Shown: positions 20,640 through 30,714 of the stretch, piece by piece
Position numbering within the stretch: position 1 is the stretch's first letter
Layout of the letters: the number at the start of each line of letters is the position of its first letter
Assembly: GCF_000187245.1 (NCBI RefSeq)
Contig: NC_027863.1
Location: 124,001-188,000 of the forward strand
Source: Ogataea parapolymorpha DL-1
Lineage: Eukaryota; Ascomycota; Pichiomycetes; Pichiales; Pichiaceae
Direction of reading: 5' to 3'
DNA: 64,000 nt
Position numbers and translations under genes: made by a program
Notes under the pieces: model-generated
What the model was told of the DNA's origin: nothing
Databases searched by the model: none
The model's input: the letters and a program-made list of their open reading frames with translations, nothing else

Positions 20640-21218
20640 AATTAGGGATAAATCTATTTAGGCTCCTTATTTTTCACTCGGCGCGAAAGAAAATGGGCAC
20701 GCGGCGATCGACGACAGGTCGATCGTCTCTACGTTCCAGCTACATGGGAGTTGTAAGATGGCATTACTAAGTAATCTGCAATGATTAGGATCAACAGGCT
20801 TGCTTCAGAAAACTTTGCATTCTGCTCCTTGAGCTGAACGTCTGTCCAGGGGCTCAAATCTCAAACAGAGCTAAGGCACCCTTACCCTCTTATCTCCTTC
20901 ATGAATTTTTTTTTCTTTCAAATTCTTTCTAGAAGGCCGGGTAACAAAGTCAAGAACCTGCTCCAACTCTCACAAGGAAGCTCCATTGACAGTTCCAGTA
21001 TGTCGTAGGTGTGTATAGCGTGCTCAAAAGCTTCTTTACTGATTCTTCCAGCAAAATCTTCGTTTCAGAGCTGGATAGCCCACCAAGGTATTGCTCTCGT
21101 GCGTAATTTTTGGCACGCAGACGACTCAAATTAGTCAATAAAAAATTTTTTTTCACTATATAAAGAGGAGACATTCCCACATGAGAATTTTTCTGATCTT
21201 TTAATTAGTACATTCGTA
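20640..21218. promoter_or_regulatory. 579-bp divergent promoter region, unknown gene / TEF1
   Basis: This region holds a TATA box TATATAAA (21157-21164) 55 bp before the TEF1 ATG and a Reb1-like CCGGGTAA (20937-20944) on the TEF1 side. Pyrimidine-rich tracts near 20880-20930 are usual for a strong translation-factor promoter. Near the unknown gene it has a perfect 8-bp inverted repeat CGATCGAC/GTCGATCG (20705-20712 and 20718-20725) and a GGCGCGAAA element at 20681-20689. I see no RNA gene or credible ORF. Confidence 0.65.
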
Positions 21219-22598
21219 ATGGGAAAAGAAAAGACTCACGTTAACGTCGTTGTTATTGGTCACGTCGACTCTGGTAAATCCACCACTACCGGCCACTTGA
21301 TCTACAAGTGTGGTGGTATCGACAAGAGAACCATCGAGAAGTTTGAAAAGGAAGCTGCCGAGCTTGGTAAGGGTTCCTTCAAGTACGCTTGGGTTTTGGA
21401 CAAGTTGAAGGCTGAGAGAGAAAGAGGTATCACCATCGATATCGCTTTGTGGAAGTTCGAGACTCCAAAGTACCACGTTACTGTTATTGATGCTCCAGGT
21501 CACAGAGATTTCATCAAGAACATGATTACTGGTACTTCCCAGGCTGACTGTGCTATTTTGATCATTGCTGGTGGTACCGGTGAGTTCGAGGCTGGTATCT
21601 CCAAGGACGGTCAAACCAGAGAGCACGCTTTGTTGGCTTTCACCCTTGGTGTTAGACAACTGATTGTTGCTGTCAACAAGATGGACTCTGTCCAATGGTC
21701 TGAGGCCAGATTCGAGGAAATTGTCAAGGAAACCTCTAACTTCATCAAGAAGGTTGGTTACAACCCTAAGACTGTTCCATTCGTCCCAATCTCTGGTTGG
21801 AACGGTGACAACATGATTGAGCCTTCTTCTAACTGTCCATGGTACAAGGGATGGCAAAAGGAGACCAAGTCCGGTGTCGTCAAGGGTAAGACTCTTCTTG
21901 AGGCCATTGACGCCATTGAGCCACCTGCCAGACCATCTGACAAGCCATTGAGATTGCCATTGCAAGATGTCTACAAGATTGGTGGTATTGGTACTGTTCC
22001 AGTCGGTAGAGTTGAGACTGGTGTCATTAAGGCTGGTATGGTTGTTACTTTCGCCCCAGCTGGTGTTACCACTGAAGTCAAGTCCGTCGAGATGCACCAC
22101 GAGCAGCTTACTGAGGGTCTTCCAGGTGACAATGTTGGATTCAACGTCAAGAACGTTTCCGTCAAGGAAATTAGAAGAGGTAACGTCTGTGGTGACTCCA
22201 AGAACGACCCACCTCAAGGATGTGCTTCCTTCAACGCTCAAGTTATCATCTTGAACCACCCAGGTCAGATCTCTGCTGGTTACTCTCCAGTTTTGGACTG
22301 CCACACTGCCCACATTGCCTGCAGATTCGACCAATTGCTCGAGAAGATCGACAGAAGAACCGGTAAGAAGATCGAGGAGAACCCTAAGTTCGTCAAGTCT
22401 GGTGACGCTGCTATTGTTAAGATGATCCCATCTAAGCCAATGTGTGTTGAGACCTTCACTGAGTACCCACCATTGGGAAGATTTGCCGTCAGAGATATGA
22501 GACAAACCGTTGCCGTCGGTGTCATCAAGTCCGTTGACAAGACTGCTGCCGGTGCCGGAAAGGTCACCAAAGCTGCTCAAAAGGCTGCTAAGAAATAA
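21219..22598 (+). CDS. TEF1: Translation elongation factor eEF1A
   Basis: GTPase that delivers aminoacyl-tRNA to the ribosomal A site. The 459-residue product contains the G1 motif GHVDSGKST near residue 14, DAPGHRDF (G3), NKMD (G4), and the two beta-barrel domains through the KAAKK tail, matching the 458-residue yeast protein. Codon use is extremely biased (GGT, AAG, TCC, GTC/GTT, AGA), unlike its neighbours, as expected for a top-expressed gene. CTG at 21660-21662 encodes Leu148 in the invariant [10 protein letters not shown], showing standard CUG-Leu decoding. No intron. Whether a second TEF copy exists cannot be told here. Confidence 0.99.
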   Translation: MGKEKTHVNVVVIGHVDSGKSTTTGHLIYKCGGIDKRTIEKFEKEAAELGKGSFKYAWVLDKLKAERERGITIDIALWKFETPKYHVTVIDAPGHRDFIKNMITGTSQADCAILIIAGGTGEFEAGISKDGQTREHALLAFTLGVRQLIVAVNKMDSVQWSEARFEEIVKETSNFIKKVGYNPKTVPFVPISGWNGDNMIEPSSNCPWYKGWQKETKSGVVKGKTLLEAIDAIEPPARPSDKPLRLPLQDVYKIGGIGTVPVGRVETGVIKAGMVVTFAPAGVTTEVKSVEMHHEQLTEGLPGDNVGFNVKNVSVKEIRRGNVCGDSKNDPPQGCASFNAQVIILNHPGQISAGYSPVLDCHTAHIACRFDQLLEKIDRRTGKKIEENPKFVKSGDAAIVKMIPSKPMCVETFTEYPPLGRFAVRDMRQTVAVGVIKSVDKTAAGAGKVTKAAQKAAKK

Positions 22599-22750
22599 AG
22601 CTGATGCAAATTTGACCCTAGGTGACGTATATATCCTATGTATAAGTCTCTGTTCATTTTAATTTCTTCTATAAAATATTAACCTGTAAAAAATCGTTTT
22701 ATTATCAGCGAAAAATTTAATTATCTTGTCGATTGATATTGCCTGTCCCC

Positions 22751-23824
22751 ATGACTACTGTTGAGAACCCACTGGAAATTGTCGATATCAGTGAAATCAA
22801 CCAGCAAACCGCTGAGAAACTTCTTCATGCTGCCTCTACACAGGGTTTCTTAATGGTTGAAGGACACGGGCTAAGCCAAGAACAAGTTGATCAGCTTTTT
22901 GGCTTATCTAGAGATTTTTTCCAACTCCCATTCGAAGAGAAACAAAAATATAAAATCGACGAGTCCAACCATGGTTACACTGGAATCGGTGTTGAGAATC
23001 TCGAAGAGGACGACCTGGGAAAGCCTATTGGTGACCCCAAAGAGGCGTTCAATTTTGCGAAGGTTGATATGAGTAAGGGTGAACTCACTAGTGACGAGAT
23101 TCCCGCAATTTTCGAGGACCCGGAAAACAAAAAGATTATTCAGGCCACCTTGATTAAACTTCGCGAGTCCCTCTTCAGCATGTTGCGCCTCATGGCTATG
23201 GGGCTCAAGATCGATGAAACGGAAGGTGGTGTTGATTGGTTCACCAGTCGCCATGATCCGACCAGACCTAGCGGCACAACCTTTAGGTTCTTACACTATC
23301 CATCTCCCGTGAAGGAGGGAATGACCGAGAAAGACCTTGATTCCTGCGGGGATATCAATGTTGCGGGAGCCCATACGGACTATGGATGTGTGACTTTGCT
23401 GTTGCAGAGACAGGACGAGGACGGCCTCGAAATCCTGTCGCCCGTGAGCCGGAAGTGGGAAGCGGTCCCATTTGTCCCGGCCTCTCCAAAATATCAAAAA
23501 CTCGGCCAAGCTCCTCCTTTAATCGTTAACATTGCAGATCAGCTGTGCTACTGGACCAATGGCCTCCTGAAAAGTACAGTGCACAGGGTTAGGTTCCCTC
23601 GCAAGTTATTGCTGGAAGGAAAGCCAAGATACTCGATTGTCCTTTTCGTCCATCCTGCTGACGACACCCTATTGGAGCCAGTTCCTTCTGAGAAAGTTTC
23701 TTCCATTTCTGGGCGTGGAGCTGCGCATTACCTTGCCAAGCACGGAGTCTCTTTAACTGCTGGCGAACATTTGGCAAAGAGACTTGCCACAACTTATGGC
23801 TGGAAAACTGAGAAAGCCAATTAA
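22751..23824 (+). CDS. 2-oxoglutarate/Fe(II)-dependent oxygenase (isopenicillin N synthase-like)
   Basis: Soluble 357-residue enzyme of the 2OG-Fe(II) oxygenase superfamily, resembling plant/fungal IPNS, ACC-oxidase and flavonol-synthase types. The N-terminal DIOX_N region (IVDISEIN...GFLMVEGHGL) is present. The iron ligands are visible: HTD in AGAHTDYGCVTLLLQ and His in STVHRV. The 2OG-binding RxS is in RYSIVLFVHP. All key residues are kept, so it is probably active. The substrate is unknown; fungal relatives include nucleobase, secondary-metabolite and gibberellin-type oxidases. Start is ATG 22751. S. cerevisiae has no close counterpart that I recall, so this is an accessory gene between two housekeeping genes. 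Confidence 0.88.
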   Translation: MTTVENPLEIVDISEINQQTAEKLLHAASTQGFLMVEGHGLSQEQVDQLFGLSRDFFQLPFEEKQKYKIDESNHGYTGIGVENLEEDDLGKPIGDPKEAFNFAKVDMSKGELTSDEIPAIFEDPENKKIIQATLIKLRESLFSMLRLMAMGLKIDETEGGVDWFTSRHDPTRPSGTTFRFLHYPSPVKEGMTEKDLDSCGDINVAGAHTDYGCVTLLLQRQDEDGLEILSPVSRKWEAVPFVPASPKYQKLGQAPPLIVNIADQLCYWTNGLLKSTVHRVRFPRKLLLEGKPRYSIVLFVHPADDTLLEPVPSEKVSSISGRGAAHYLAKHGVSLTAGEHLAKRLATTYGWKTEKAN

Positions 23825-23886
23825 GAAAAACGCTCCAACATTAGTATAGGTTTGTGTAGAAATTGTTTATTTTTTTTTGTTTAAAT

Positions 23887-26800
23887 ATGAATACTTTTCA
23901 CCAATTCGTGGACCCAACAACATGCTTGGGCTCGACTTATTGCAACTTTGTATCTCCCACAAGCCACAATCTGGCTGTCTCCAAGGGGAACATGCTTCAA
24001 ATCTTTGAAATCGTTGAACTCGAACTGCAGGACGGCGACGACGACGAAGGAGACGACGAGATAAATCAGATGCTTGGTGAATCTGAGTCGTTTTTGGGAG
24101 ACGCACTCATGACCAATTTGATTCAGGAACTTAGATACAAGCTTCAGCTTATTGGCGAGTACAGGCTGAATGGACAGATAATCAACATAGACAAGTTCAG
24201 ATCCAACGAGAACGAGTCGTTGGACTACTTGATTGTTTCCACAAAATTGGCAAAGCTGTCGGTCATCAAATGGGATTCTCAGTTGCACGCTATTTCGACT
24301 GTCAGCTTACACTACTACGACACAGCGCTTGATGCGTTAACGGTGGAAAAACTCGAGAAAACTAGTGTCCAACATAGAACCGACCCTAACTCGTTATGCA
24401 CATGCTTGCGACTCAACGAGCTGTTCACTTTTCTTCCCTTCTACAAAGAGTACTTAGATGAGGAAGAGCTGAAAGATGACGCAGAAGAAGCTAAAGACAT
24501 CAAAAAGAGAAAGAAGCTTTTCACGGAGAGTTTCATTTTGAATGCCTCTTCTCTGTATCCAGATATCAAGAACATAGTGGATTATCAATTTTTGCACTCC
24601 TATAGGGATCCCACGATGGCAATTTTATATGCTCCTGAGACAATGACTTGGGCTGGTCACCTCCCCAAGGCCAAGGATACGCTGAAAGTGATTGTTTTGT
24701 CGCTCGATCTTGAAAATAAAAAGGCCTCCGCCATCATGGAACTTACTAACCTGCCTTACGACGTTGACTATATATATCCGCTAGAAAGTCCTACGAATGG
24801 ATTTTTACTAGTTGGATCGAACGAGATCATCCATGTTAATTCTCTCGGGTCCGTGAGAGGTATTTATACAAACGAGTATTTCACAGATATTTCAAATTTG
24901 AAGCTCAAAGATCAGTCATCACTTGGTTTGATGCTAGAAAATTCCCGTGTTGGACTCGTGAAAGAAGATCAGGTTTTGATAATAACCGAGTCTGGCGAGT
25001 TTTATCAGTTGAATTTTGAGAAGATTGGTGGCAACTCCACTATCACCGGTCTCCAGAAAGTTGAGACTTCAAACTACAAAGGCATAATTGTAAACCATCC
25101 AATAATGATCACCAGTGTTCCCTCATTAGACCTCTTTTTTGTTTGCTGTCAAGGCGGAGACTCTTCATTGATCCGGATCAGCAGTAAAAGTGGTGTGCTT
25201 CCTCAAGAAACTAAGGAGCAGAATGGTGACACGAAAGAGACGAAAGATGACGACGACTGGCTATACGATGAGGAAGATCAAAAAAGCCACAAGAGCTCTC
25301 TGGTCAACTCGCAATTCAAGAAAATGGACAATATACTGAACTGTGGGCCTCTGGTCGACTTTACTCTAGGCCGAGTCTCTATAGAGCAAAAAATCATGGG
25401 GCTGCCAAACCCTAATTATAATGAAGATGTTCTTGTTGCTGCTTGCGGGGTTGGCCAGAACAGCTGTGCCTGTGTTTATTCTCCAACAATCAAGCCCATC
25501 GTGAAGTCGACATTGAAGTTTTCCAATGTCGACAAGGTGTGGACTTTGACGAATAAGAGTGGTTTCACGAGATATCTCATCACAACGGACTTCACGAATT
25601 TCAAGACAGAAGTGTTCCAAGTGAATAAGAACTACAAAAATCTTTACTCCAAGGATTTCAACAATAAACAGTATACTCTTCAATTTGGTACAATCACGAC
25701 AGATGCTGAGAATCGGATTGTCCAGGTGACGCCGTACAAAGTTACAGTTTTCACGTTTAAGTTCCAAGAGGTGGTTGCCCTAGAATATGACTTTGAAATC
25801 AATTCCACTTTCATCTACGGCAATTACATTGTTGTAATTATGAAAAGCGGTGAGCTTGATATTTTAGAGTTCAAAGGGGACAAGCTTGAAAAGCTTGATT
25901 TGCCTGCACTGTTGAACTACTTGATTTTTACCAATGGGTGGATATGTGAGTCCTCTTTGTTGAACCATATAGGTAGTGGGGCTGTCAAAAGGGACTCCGA
26001 AGGCACGCCTGTGGGCGGGACAGAAAATAGCAAAAGCGAAATCCTTTTCTGGCTCGTGACAGCCGATAATCGACTGCTGGTATTCCAAAAGGATCACAAG
26101 GAGAAAGTGTTTGAGTTCACAGATATTCACAAGTTTCCAGAGCTTCTGACTCTAAATCCTATGGATGTCAATTACGAAGCAGATGTGGATCCCATTATTA
26201 AGCAAATCATGTTTACGAAACTTGGTAACAGCTCCAGCTCTAAGGATTATCTCGTTGCACTAACTTTTGGAGGAGAGGTCCTCATCTACGAAACATTTTT
26301 CGATCCTATAGAAAGAACATATAAGTTGATGAAGATCAACGAGATGTGCCAGTTTCCGATCGTCGGTGCTCCAGACAATTCTTATGCTCACGCGACGAAG
26401 ATTGAAAGGTACCTCATCAGCGTGGACAATTTCCAAGGGTACAAAGCTGTTTTAGTGACTGGAGCAAGTGCGTTTGTGATACTCAAAGAGTACAATAGTA
26501 TTCCCCGGATGTTACAATTCACCAAAAGATCGTCGCTTTATTTCGCTGAATACAATACCGATAGATGTCCAAACGGTGTGATTTCGATTGATGAAACCAA
26601 GGCCTGTCGTATATGCCAATTGGATAGCAGCTACACTTATTCGAACAGGTTGCCAATAGCCAAGTATAAGATCGGGGACAAGACCATCAACAAGATCAGG
26701 TACCACTCCCTTTCAAACACTTATATCATCTCAACCTTGGAAGAAGGTCCTTACAATCCCGTCGATGAGGATGGAGAGCCGCTTCCTGGATTACGTGACG

Positions 26801-27921
26801 ACAGAAAGCTGAAGTCGACGTCTCTGAAGGGCACAGTTCACTTGGTTTCGCCTGCGAATTGGACAATCATCGATACAATCGAACTCGAAGACAATGAATA
26901 CGTGACCTCGATTGAGGTGATCGAACTAAAGGTTTCCGAGACCATTGCCACCAAAACTGTCGTTTTAATTGGAACTGCAAGATGCAGAAACGAGGACCTC
27001 GCTACACATGGATCTTGGAAGATCTACGAGGTGATTGATATCGTTCCGGAGCCTGGAAGACCAGAAGCAAAGAATAGATTGAAAATGATCACATCAGAGA
27101 CGGCAAGAGGTCCTGTTCTCTCCATTTGCAACGTGAGCGGCCGTTTTGCAATTGTCCAAGGACAAAGAATGCTTGTTCGTACTTTGCAGAAAGACGACAA
27201 TGTGGCTCCTGTTGCCTTTACCGACACGTCCATATATTCCAAGGAGGTGAAGACTTTCAAAAACCTAGTACTTATAGGAGACTCATTCCAGAGTGTCTCT
27301 CTCTATGGCTTTGATGCCGCTCCATACAGAATGCTGCATTTTGGAAAAGACGAGCAAAATGTTGAATTGCGAGCCGCTGACTTTTTGGTGCACGATGGTA
27401 ATCTGCATCTTTTGGTGGCAGACGAAGATTCTGTTTTCCACTTGCTACAATATGACCCTTATGATGGAAACTCCATGAAAGGCCTGAAACTTTTGCGTCG
27501 ATCGCTGTTACGCTCAAATGCGCTTACGACAAAGATGATTTCAGTTGCAAGAGATAGATCCCTATTTTCGATGGTGAGCACGTTGAACCACGAAGACGAT
27601 TTGGGCTACGAGATCATTGGTAGCAATATCGACGGCTCGTTCTACAAGGTGATGCCAGTCAACGAGTATCAATACAGAAGATTGTATTCTATTCAGAACT
27701 ATCTATATGACAAGGAGCTGCATTGGCTAGGTCTGAATCCGAAATCCAACGCCATTGGAGGCCTGACGGAGCTAATGCCCTCAATCAAAAGACCGTTTAT
27801 TGAGCTCAATATGTTCCATAGGTTTATTGGGTTCAATAATGACAGGAAGAAGCAAATCATGCAAAAATTGGGCAAAAACTCATACGTTGAAGTGTACAAA
27901 GATATAATATCTCTGCAATAG
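23887..27921 (+). CDS. CFT1: mRNA cleavage and polyadenylation factor subunit Cft1 (CPSF160)
   Basis: Large scaffold of the cleavage and polyadenylation factor, built of WD40-type beta-propellers as in CPSF160. The 1344-residue length matches yeast Cft1 (1357). The segment STKLAKLSVIKWD...STVSLHYYD corresponds to the Cft1 propeller-A signature. A highly acidic insert (about 440-475, DDDDWLYDEEDQ) precedes the second propeller region. The C-terminus (RRLYSIQNYLYDKELHWLGLNPKSNAI...KRPFIELNMFHRF) is the most conserved block. The ATG at 23887 (MNTFHQF) is chosen; upstream in-frame sequence starts at a non-ATG codon. IPK1 follows after 42 bp on the same strand. Confidence 0.93.
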   Translation: MNTFHQFVDPTTCLGSTYCNFVSPTSHNLAVSKGNMLQIFEIVELELQDGDDDEGDDEINQMLGESESFLGDALMTNLIQELRYKLQLIGEYRLNGQIINIDKFRSNENESLDYLIVSTKLAKLSVIKWDSQLHAISTVSLHYYDTALDALTVEKLEKTSVQHRTDPNSLCTCLRLNELFTFLPFYKEYLDEEELKDDAEEAKDIKKRKKLFTESFILNASSLYPDIKNIVDYQFLHSYRDPTMAILYAPETMTWAGHLPKAKDTLKVIVLSLDLENKKASAIMELTNLPYDVDYIYPLESPTNGFLLVGSNEIIHVNSLGSVRGIYTNEYFTDISNLKLKDQSSLGLMLENSRVGLVKEDQVLIITESGEFYQLNFEKIGGNSTITGLQKVETSNYKGIIVNHPIMITSVPSLDLFFVCCQGGDSSLIRISSKSGVLPQETKEQNGDTKETKDDDDWLYDEEDQKSHKSSLVNSQFKKMDNILNCGPLVDFTLGRVSIEQKIMGLPNPNYNEDVLVAACGVGQNSCACVYSPTIKPIVKSTLKFSNVDKVWTLTNKSGFTRYLITTDFTNFKTEVFQVNKNYKNLYSKDFNNKQYTLQFGTITTDAENRIVQVTPYKVTVFTFKFQEVVALEYDFEINSTFIYGNYIVVIMKSGELDILEFKGDKLEKLDLPALLNYLIFTNGWICESSLLNHIGSGAVKRDSEGTPVGGTENSKSEILFWLVTADNRLLVFQKDHKEKVFEFTDIHKFPELLTLNPMDVNYEADVDPIIKQIMFTKLGNSSSSKDYLVALTFGGEVLIYETFFDPIERTYKLMKINEMCQFPIVGAPDNSYAHATKIERYLISVDNFQGYKAVLVTGASAFVILKEYNSIPRMLQFTKRSSLYFAEYNTDRCPNGVISIDETKACRICQLDSSYTYSNRLPIAKYKIGDKTINKIRYHSLSNTYIISTLEEGPYNPVDEDGEPLPGLRDDRKLKSTSLKGTVHLVSPANWTIIDTIELEDNEYVTSIEVIELKVSETIATKTVVLIGTARCRNEDLATHGSWKIYEVIDIVPEPGRPEAKNRLKMITSETARGPVLSICNVSGRFAIVQGQRMLVRTLQKDDNVAPVAFTDTSIYSKEVKTFKNLVLIGDSFQSVSLYGFDAAPYRMLHFGKDEQNVELRAADFLVHDGNLHLLVADEDSVFHLLQYDPYDGNSMKGLKLLRRSLLRSNALTTKMISVARDRSLFSMVSTLNHEDDLGYEIIGSNIDGSFYKVMPVNEYQYRRLYSIQNYLYDKELHWLGLNPKSNAIGGLTELMPSIKRPFIELNMFHRFIGFNNDRKKQIMQKLGKNSYVEVYKDIISLQ

Positions 27922-27963
27922 ATTTTTCAGGCTGTGTGTGAGTAATAAATAATAAAATGAAAT

Positions 27964-28779
27964 ATGGAGCTTGATTCTTTTTCCTACTTCCGTAAAGGAG
28001 CTGCTAACGCAGTGTTTCGATATGGGGGAAAGGATCCGCAATTGACTGATAAGGTTCTCAGACTTCGGCTGGCTGGCCAGCAATATAAAACACAGGAAAT
28101 ATATGAGTATATGCATCACTTTTCTGAGCTCGAGAGATGGATAGTTCCTACAAAACTTGTTGAGCTCAAGCCAGAATCTATTCAAAAACTCGAAAGAGAT
28201 GATTTGAAACTTGAACCAGACACACATGGCCTACTCATGGATAATGTTTTTAAGGAATCCGATTGTCGAGCAGTTGTTCTTAATAAGCACATCATTCTAA
28301 ACTTGGGAGCTCGTCGACTGCTGGAATTGAAACCCAAATGGCTAGAGTCTGTCTCTGATCGGAAATGTAGAAACTGTGCACATCTGACATTGAAGGGCGA
28401 GAGATTTATTGTCTGCCCGCTCCAACTGCTAACGACTGACGGGATACATAAATGGTCTAAGACAGTCGAACAAGAGGCACTGGATCGAGGGTGTTCGTAT
28501 TTGTCAATTGAGAATGCAGTTCAAGCAAACATCCTCTTGTTCCAGACCCTTGCGTCAGAACAGGCTCGATATCCAAACGTGCATCAGAAGCTGATATCTC
28601 TGGAAAGCGAGGCGGATGTTGACGATCAACTGTGTGAAACCATGACGCTCCGCGACGTCACGATTTTTATAGACTTAGACTCTTCAAAGGCACTGCTTTG
28701 CGACTTAGACAGAAAAAGTCCGCGTAAATGGCAGAAATGGAGAGACCGCGAAATAGCTTTGAGTAAGCTTATGCAATAA
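27964..28779 (+). CDS. IPK1: Inositol pentakisphosphate 2-kinase
   Basis: Phosphorylates Ins(1,3,4,5,6)P5 at the 2-position to form InsP6, a cofactor for mRNA export (Gle1/Dbp5) and other nuclear enzymes. The 271-residue length fits yeast Ipk1 (281). Recognisable family motifs: the N-terminal RKGAANAVFRYGG...LRLRL nucleotide-binding loop, the LELKPKWL motif (family E[IL]KPKW), the RKCRNC zinc/cysteine segment and the FIDLDSS...DLDRKSPRKWQKW C-terminal motif. The last 11 bp overlap the convergent HTD2 gene. Confidence 0.9.
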   Translation: MELDSFSYFRKGAANAVFRYGGKDPQLTDKVLRLRLAGQQYKTQEIYEYMHHFSELERWIVPTKLVELKPESIQKLERDDLKLEPDTHGLLMDNVFKESDCRAVVLNKHIILNLGARRLLELKPKWLESVSDRKCRNCAHLTLKGERFIVCPLQLLTTDGIHKWSKTVEQEALDRGCSYLSIENAVQANILLFQTLASEQARYPNVHQKLISLESEADVDDQLCETMTLRDVTIFIDLDSSKALLCDLDRKSPRKWQKWRDREIALSKLMQ

Positions 28780-29716
28780 TCAGATCGGCCACAAAACAGA
28801 GATCACCATCTCTGCTGTTTGCCCAGAGTCTGTGTCTATGTTTGGATGTCTTCCTGATGCACAGATCAATTCTTTCGTTGGCAAACGATGGGTTGATAAT
28901 TTTGTATTTGAGTGACAGTGCTGTGGCATCTGGATTGTGCTGTTGCCAAAAGTGGAGCATCAGCTGAACCAGTAATGGCCCAGAAACGATTATTGAAGGA
29001 TAATCCTCGTATCGGGAGCCATATATGGGATTGTAATGGACAAGATGGGAATTAAACATTAATGCACTGGATCGGAAGATGGACACTGTAGAGGGGACAA
29101 TCACGACGGTGTGGTCCGGCTCAGAATCCTCAACAAGGTGATACCTCTCTTCCGTATAGGTCTTCTGTATGTAGTACAATTTCCTGGTTTCAATAATTGA
29201 CAACACATTGTCCACTTTGTACTCGCGTTTGTAGTCCACTCCGATTTGCTCCAATCGCTTGTATTGCCTTATTTTATCGACAGTCTCGGTAAACCTAACT
29301 TCATCTCCAAACTTCAAGGGTCTATCTGGGTTGAATTGGAAACTCCCTGCAACCCACATCCGCCTATAAAAATAGTCTTTATCTTCAGTGCACGGAGCAT
29401 GGTAGTTGTCGAAACCATCGAATCCTAGCTCGTTCTCGCCAGAAATAGGGTTACAATAAATCATAGAGTATCCGTAGGGAACCGTCTTTCCTTTGCAAAA
29501 GCGTTTGTTCAAACTTTCCATGTTTTCATTCATAAATCGAGCGGTGGGATTAATTACCGATTGCAAAGTGGCATACAATTGTTTTGCAGGATAGGCAGAT
29601 ATTGAGTCGTCAAAAAGATCCCAGTGAGAGCTTTTGAGTCTTGCCTCAATCTCATGGTACTCGCTAAGTGAGGGTCGTGTACGCAAGCGCGCCAGTCGAG
29701 GTATGATTCGAGACAT
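28769..29716 (-). CDS. HTD2: Mitochondrial 3-hydroxyacyl-thioester dehydratase
   Basis: Hot-dog-fold dehydratase of mitochondrial type II fatty acid synthesis (3-hydroxyacyl-ACP to trans-2-enoyl-ACP), needed for lipoic acid supply and respiration. The 315-residue product starts with an arginine-rich mitochondrial presequence (SRIIPRLARLRTRP). It contains the conserved YRRMWVAGSFQFNPDRPLKFGDEV...T block, then SAL-FNSH-VHYNP and PSIIVSGPLLVQLM, typical of Htd2/MaoC-related double hot-dog proteins. S. cerevisiae Htd2 is 280 residues. It overlaps IPK1 by 11 bp, stop against stop. Confidence 0.9.
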   Translation of the reverse strand: MSRIIPRLARLRTRPSLSEYHEIEARLKSSHWDLFDDSISAYPAKQLYATLQSVINPTARFMNENMESLNKRFCKGKTVPYGYSMIYCNPISGENELGFDGFDNYHAPCTEDKDYFYRRMWVAGSFQFNPDRPLKFGDEVRFTETVDKIRQYKRLEQIGVDYKREYKVDNVLSIIETRKLYYIQKTYTEERYHLVEDSEPDHTVVIVPSTVSIFRSSALMFNSHLVHYNPIYGSRYEDYPSIIVSGPLLVQLMLHFWQQHNPDATALSLKYKIINPSFANERIDLCIRKTSKHRHRLWANSRDGDLCFVADLIIA

Positions 29717-29741
29717 GATATTGTGAATAAATCTATTTAAT

Positions 29742-30674
29742 CTATTTTTTCAGTTTTTCTATCTGTTCCTCAGTCATGATTTTGTCCTTGAAGTGGATTC
29801 CGTTGCTGATCAACAAGGTCCGCGGGCCAGAAAATTCTATCATGTAGTCAGGATTGCCCGTCACCAGCCGGTTGACTGCTCTCTTAACAAAACCTGCTGT
29901 CTGCGAGAAAACACTGCTTATCCAAGGATGGATCTTGATCTGCGGTTTTTCGATCTGGAACTTTTCGTAAACGTACGATGTTAATGAAGCCCACGAATCA
30001 GACACTCTAGTGAGCCAAGATATCCCCGGAACAGCAAAGTCGACTATGCTTTTAGGTCCAGTAGGGGTGTTCCCCGTGAATGCAACCACGCTCGACGGGT
30101 TGACGCTCACGGTCTCTGCATCCTCCAGGGTCAACTTGAGTGTCTGTCCTGGTGAGCTCAGTACAAACTTGCCGGATCCTGCCACTTTCACCAGTTTGCT
30201 CTCTCCTGTCAAATCAATGTAGTTTCCGGTCCAGGCCACCAGACTGTCTCGTTTCACTGTCCAATTTGTGTCCTTTGACACATTGACAACCGTAAAGTTT
30301 GAGTTTTGCAGCTTGTTGGCCATCAAGATCGACAATGGGCCGGAAGTGTTGAAGCACCGCTGAAAAATCAGGCCTCCTTCAAGCTTTCCCAGTTCCACTA
30401 CCAGAGACGAGACTTTACCGTTTAGTGCCACCACAGACTGGTTTGCGTTGCTGTAACGAAGATTGAGGATCGAGGATTTGGGCAGTTTGATGTTCAGCAT
30501 GCTCGATGTCTTGCCCAGGACTTCGAAGTCCACCGGCTCCACAAATGCGCCCGAACCGGTGGATCTTGGAAGCTCCTTGAGGGGCTCATTGACCTCCTCG
30601 ATGTTCCGGATCCGTTTGAAGGAAGCGAGAATCGACTTAAGCGATATCTGACGGTGCTGCGTGGGTCTAAACAT
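29742..30674 (-). CDS. AIM24: Mitochondrial inner-membrane protein Aim24
   Basis: Member of the AIM24/TRAP-like beta-sandwich family that stabilises the MICOS complex at cristae junctions in yeast. The 310-residue product has a basic N-terminus consistent with mitochondrial import (RPTQHRQISLKSILASFKRIR). The family fold is marked by LVAWTGNYIDLTGE, GSGKFVLSSPGQ and SVVAFTGNT, followed by a C-terminal GPRTLLISNG segment. The start is ATG 30674; an upstream in-frame extension would overlap the neighbouring MFS gene's stop (30715) and lacks support. HTD2, also mitochondrial, lies 25 bp downstream on the same strand. Confidence 0.87.
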   Translation of the reverse strand: MFRPTQHRQISLKSILASFKRIRNIEEVNEPLKELPRSTGSGAFVEPVDFEVLGKTSSMLNIKLPKSSILNLRYSNANQSVVALNGKVSSLVVELGKLEGGLIFQRCFNTSGPLSILMANKLQNSNFTVVNVSKDTNWTVKRDSLVAWTGNYIDLTGESKLVKVAGSGKFVLSSPGQTLKLTLEDAETVSVNPSSVVAFTGNTPTGPKSIVDFAVPGISWLTRVSDSWASLTSYVYEKFQIEKPQIKIHPWISSVFSQTAGFVKRAVNRLVTGNPDYMIEFSGPRTLLISNGIHFKDKIMTEEQIEKLKK

Positions 30675-30714
30675 AAATAAAATATTAAGGTGTACGGAGT
30701 GGATGAACTGAACA

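Noticed and set aside
21201..22580. 459-codon open frame antisense to TEF1
   Set aside because: It mirrors the extreme codon bias of TEF1 and its translation is low-complexity Ser/Leu/Asn-rich with no domain. Such antisense frames are common opposite highly biased genes.
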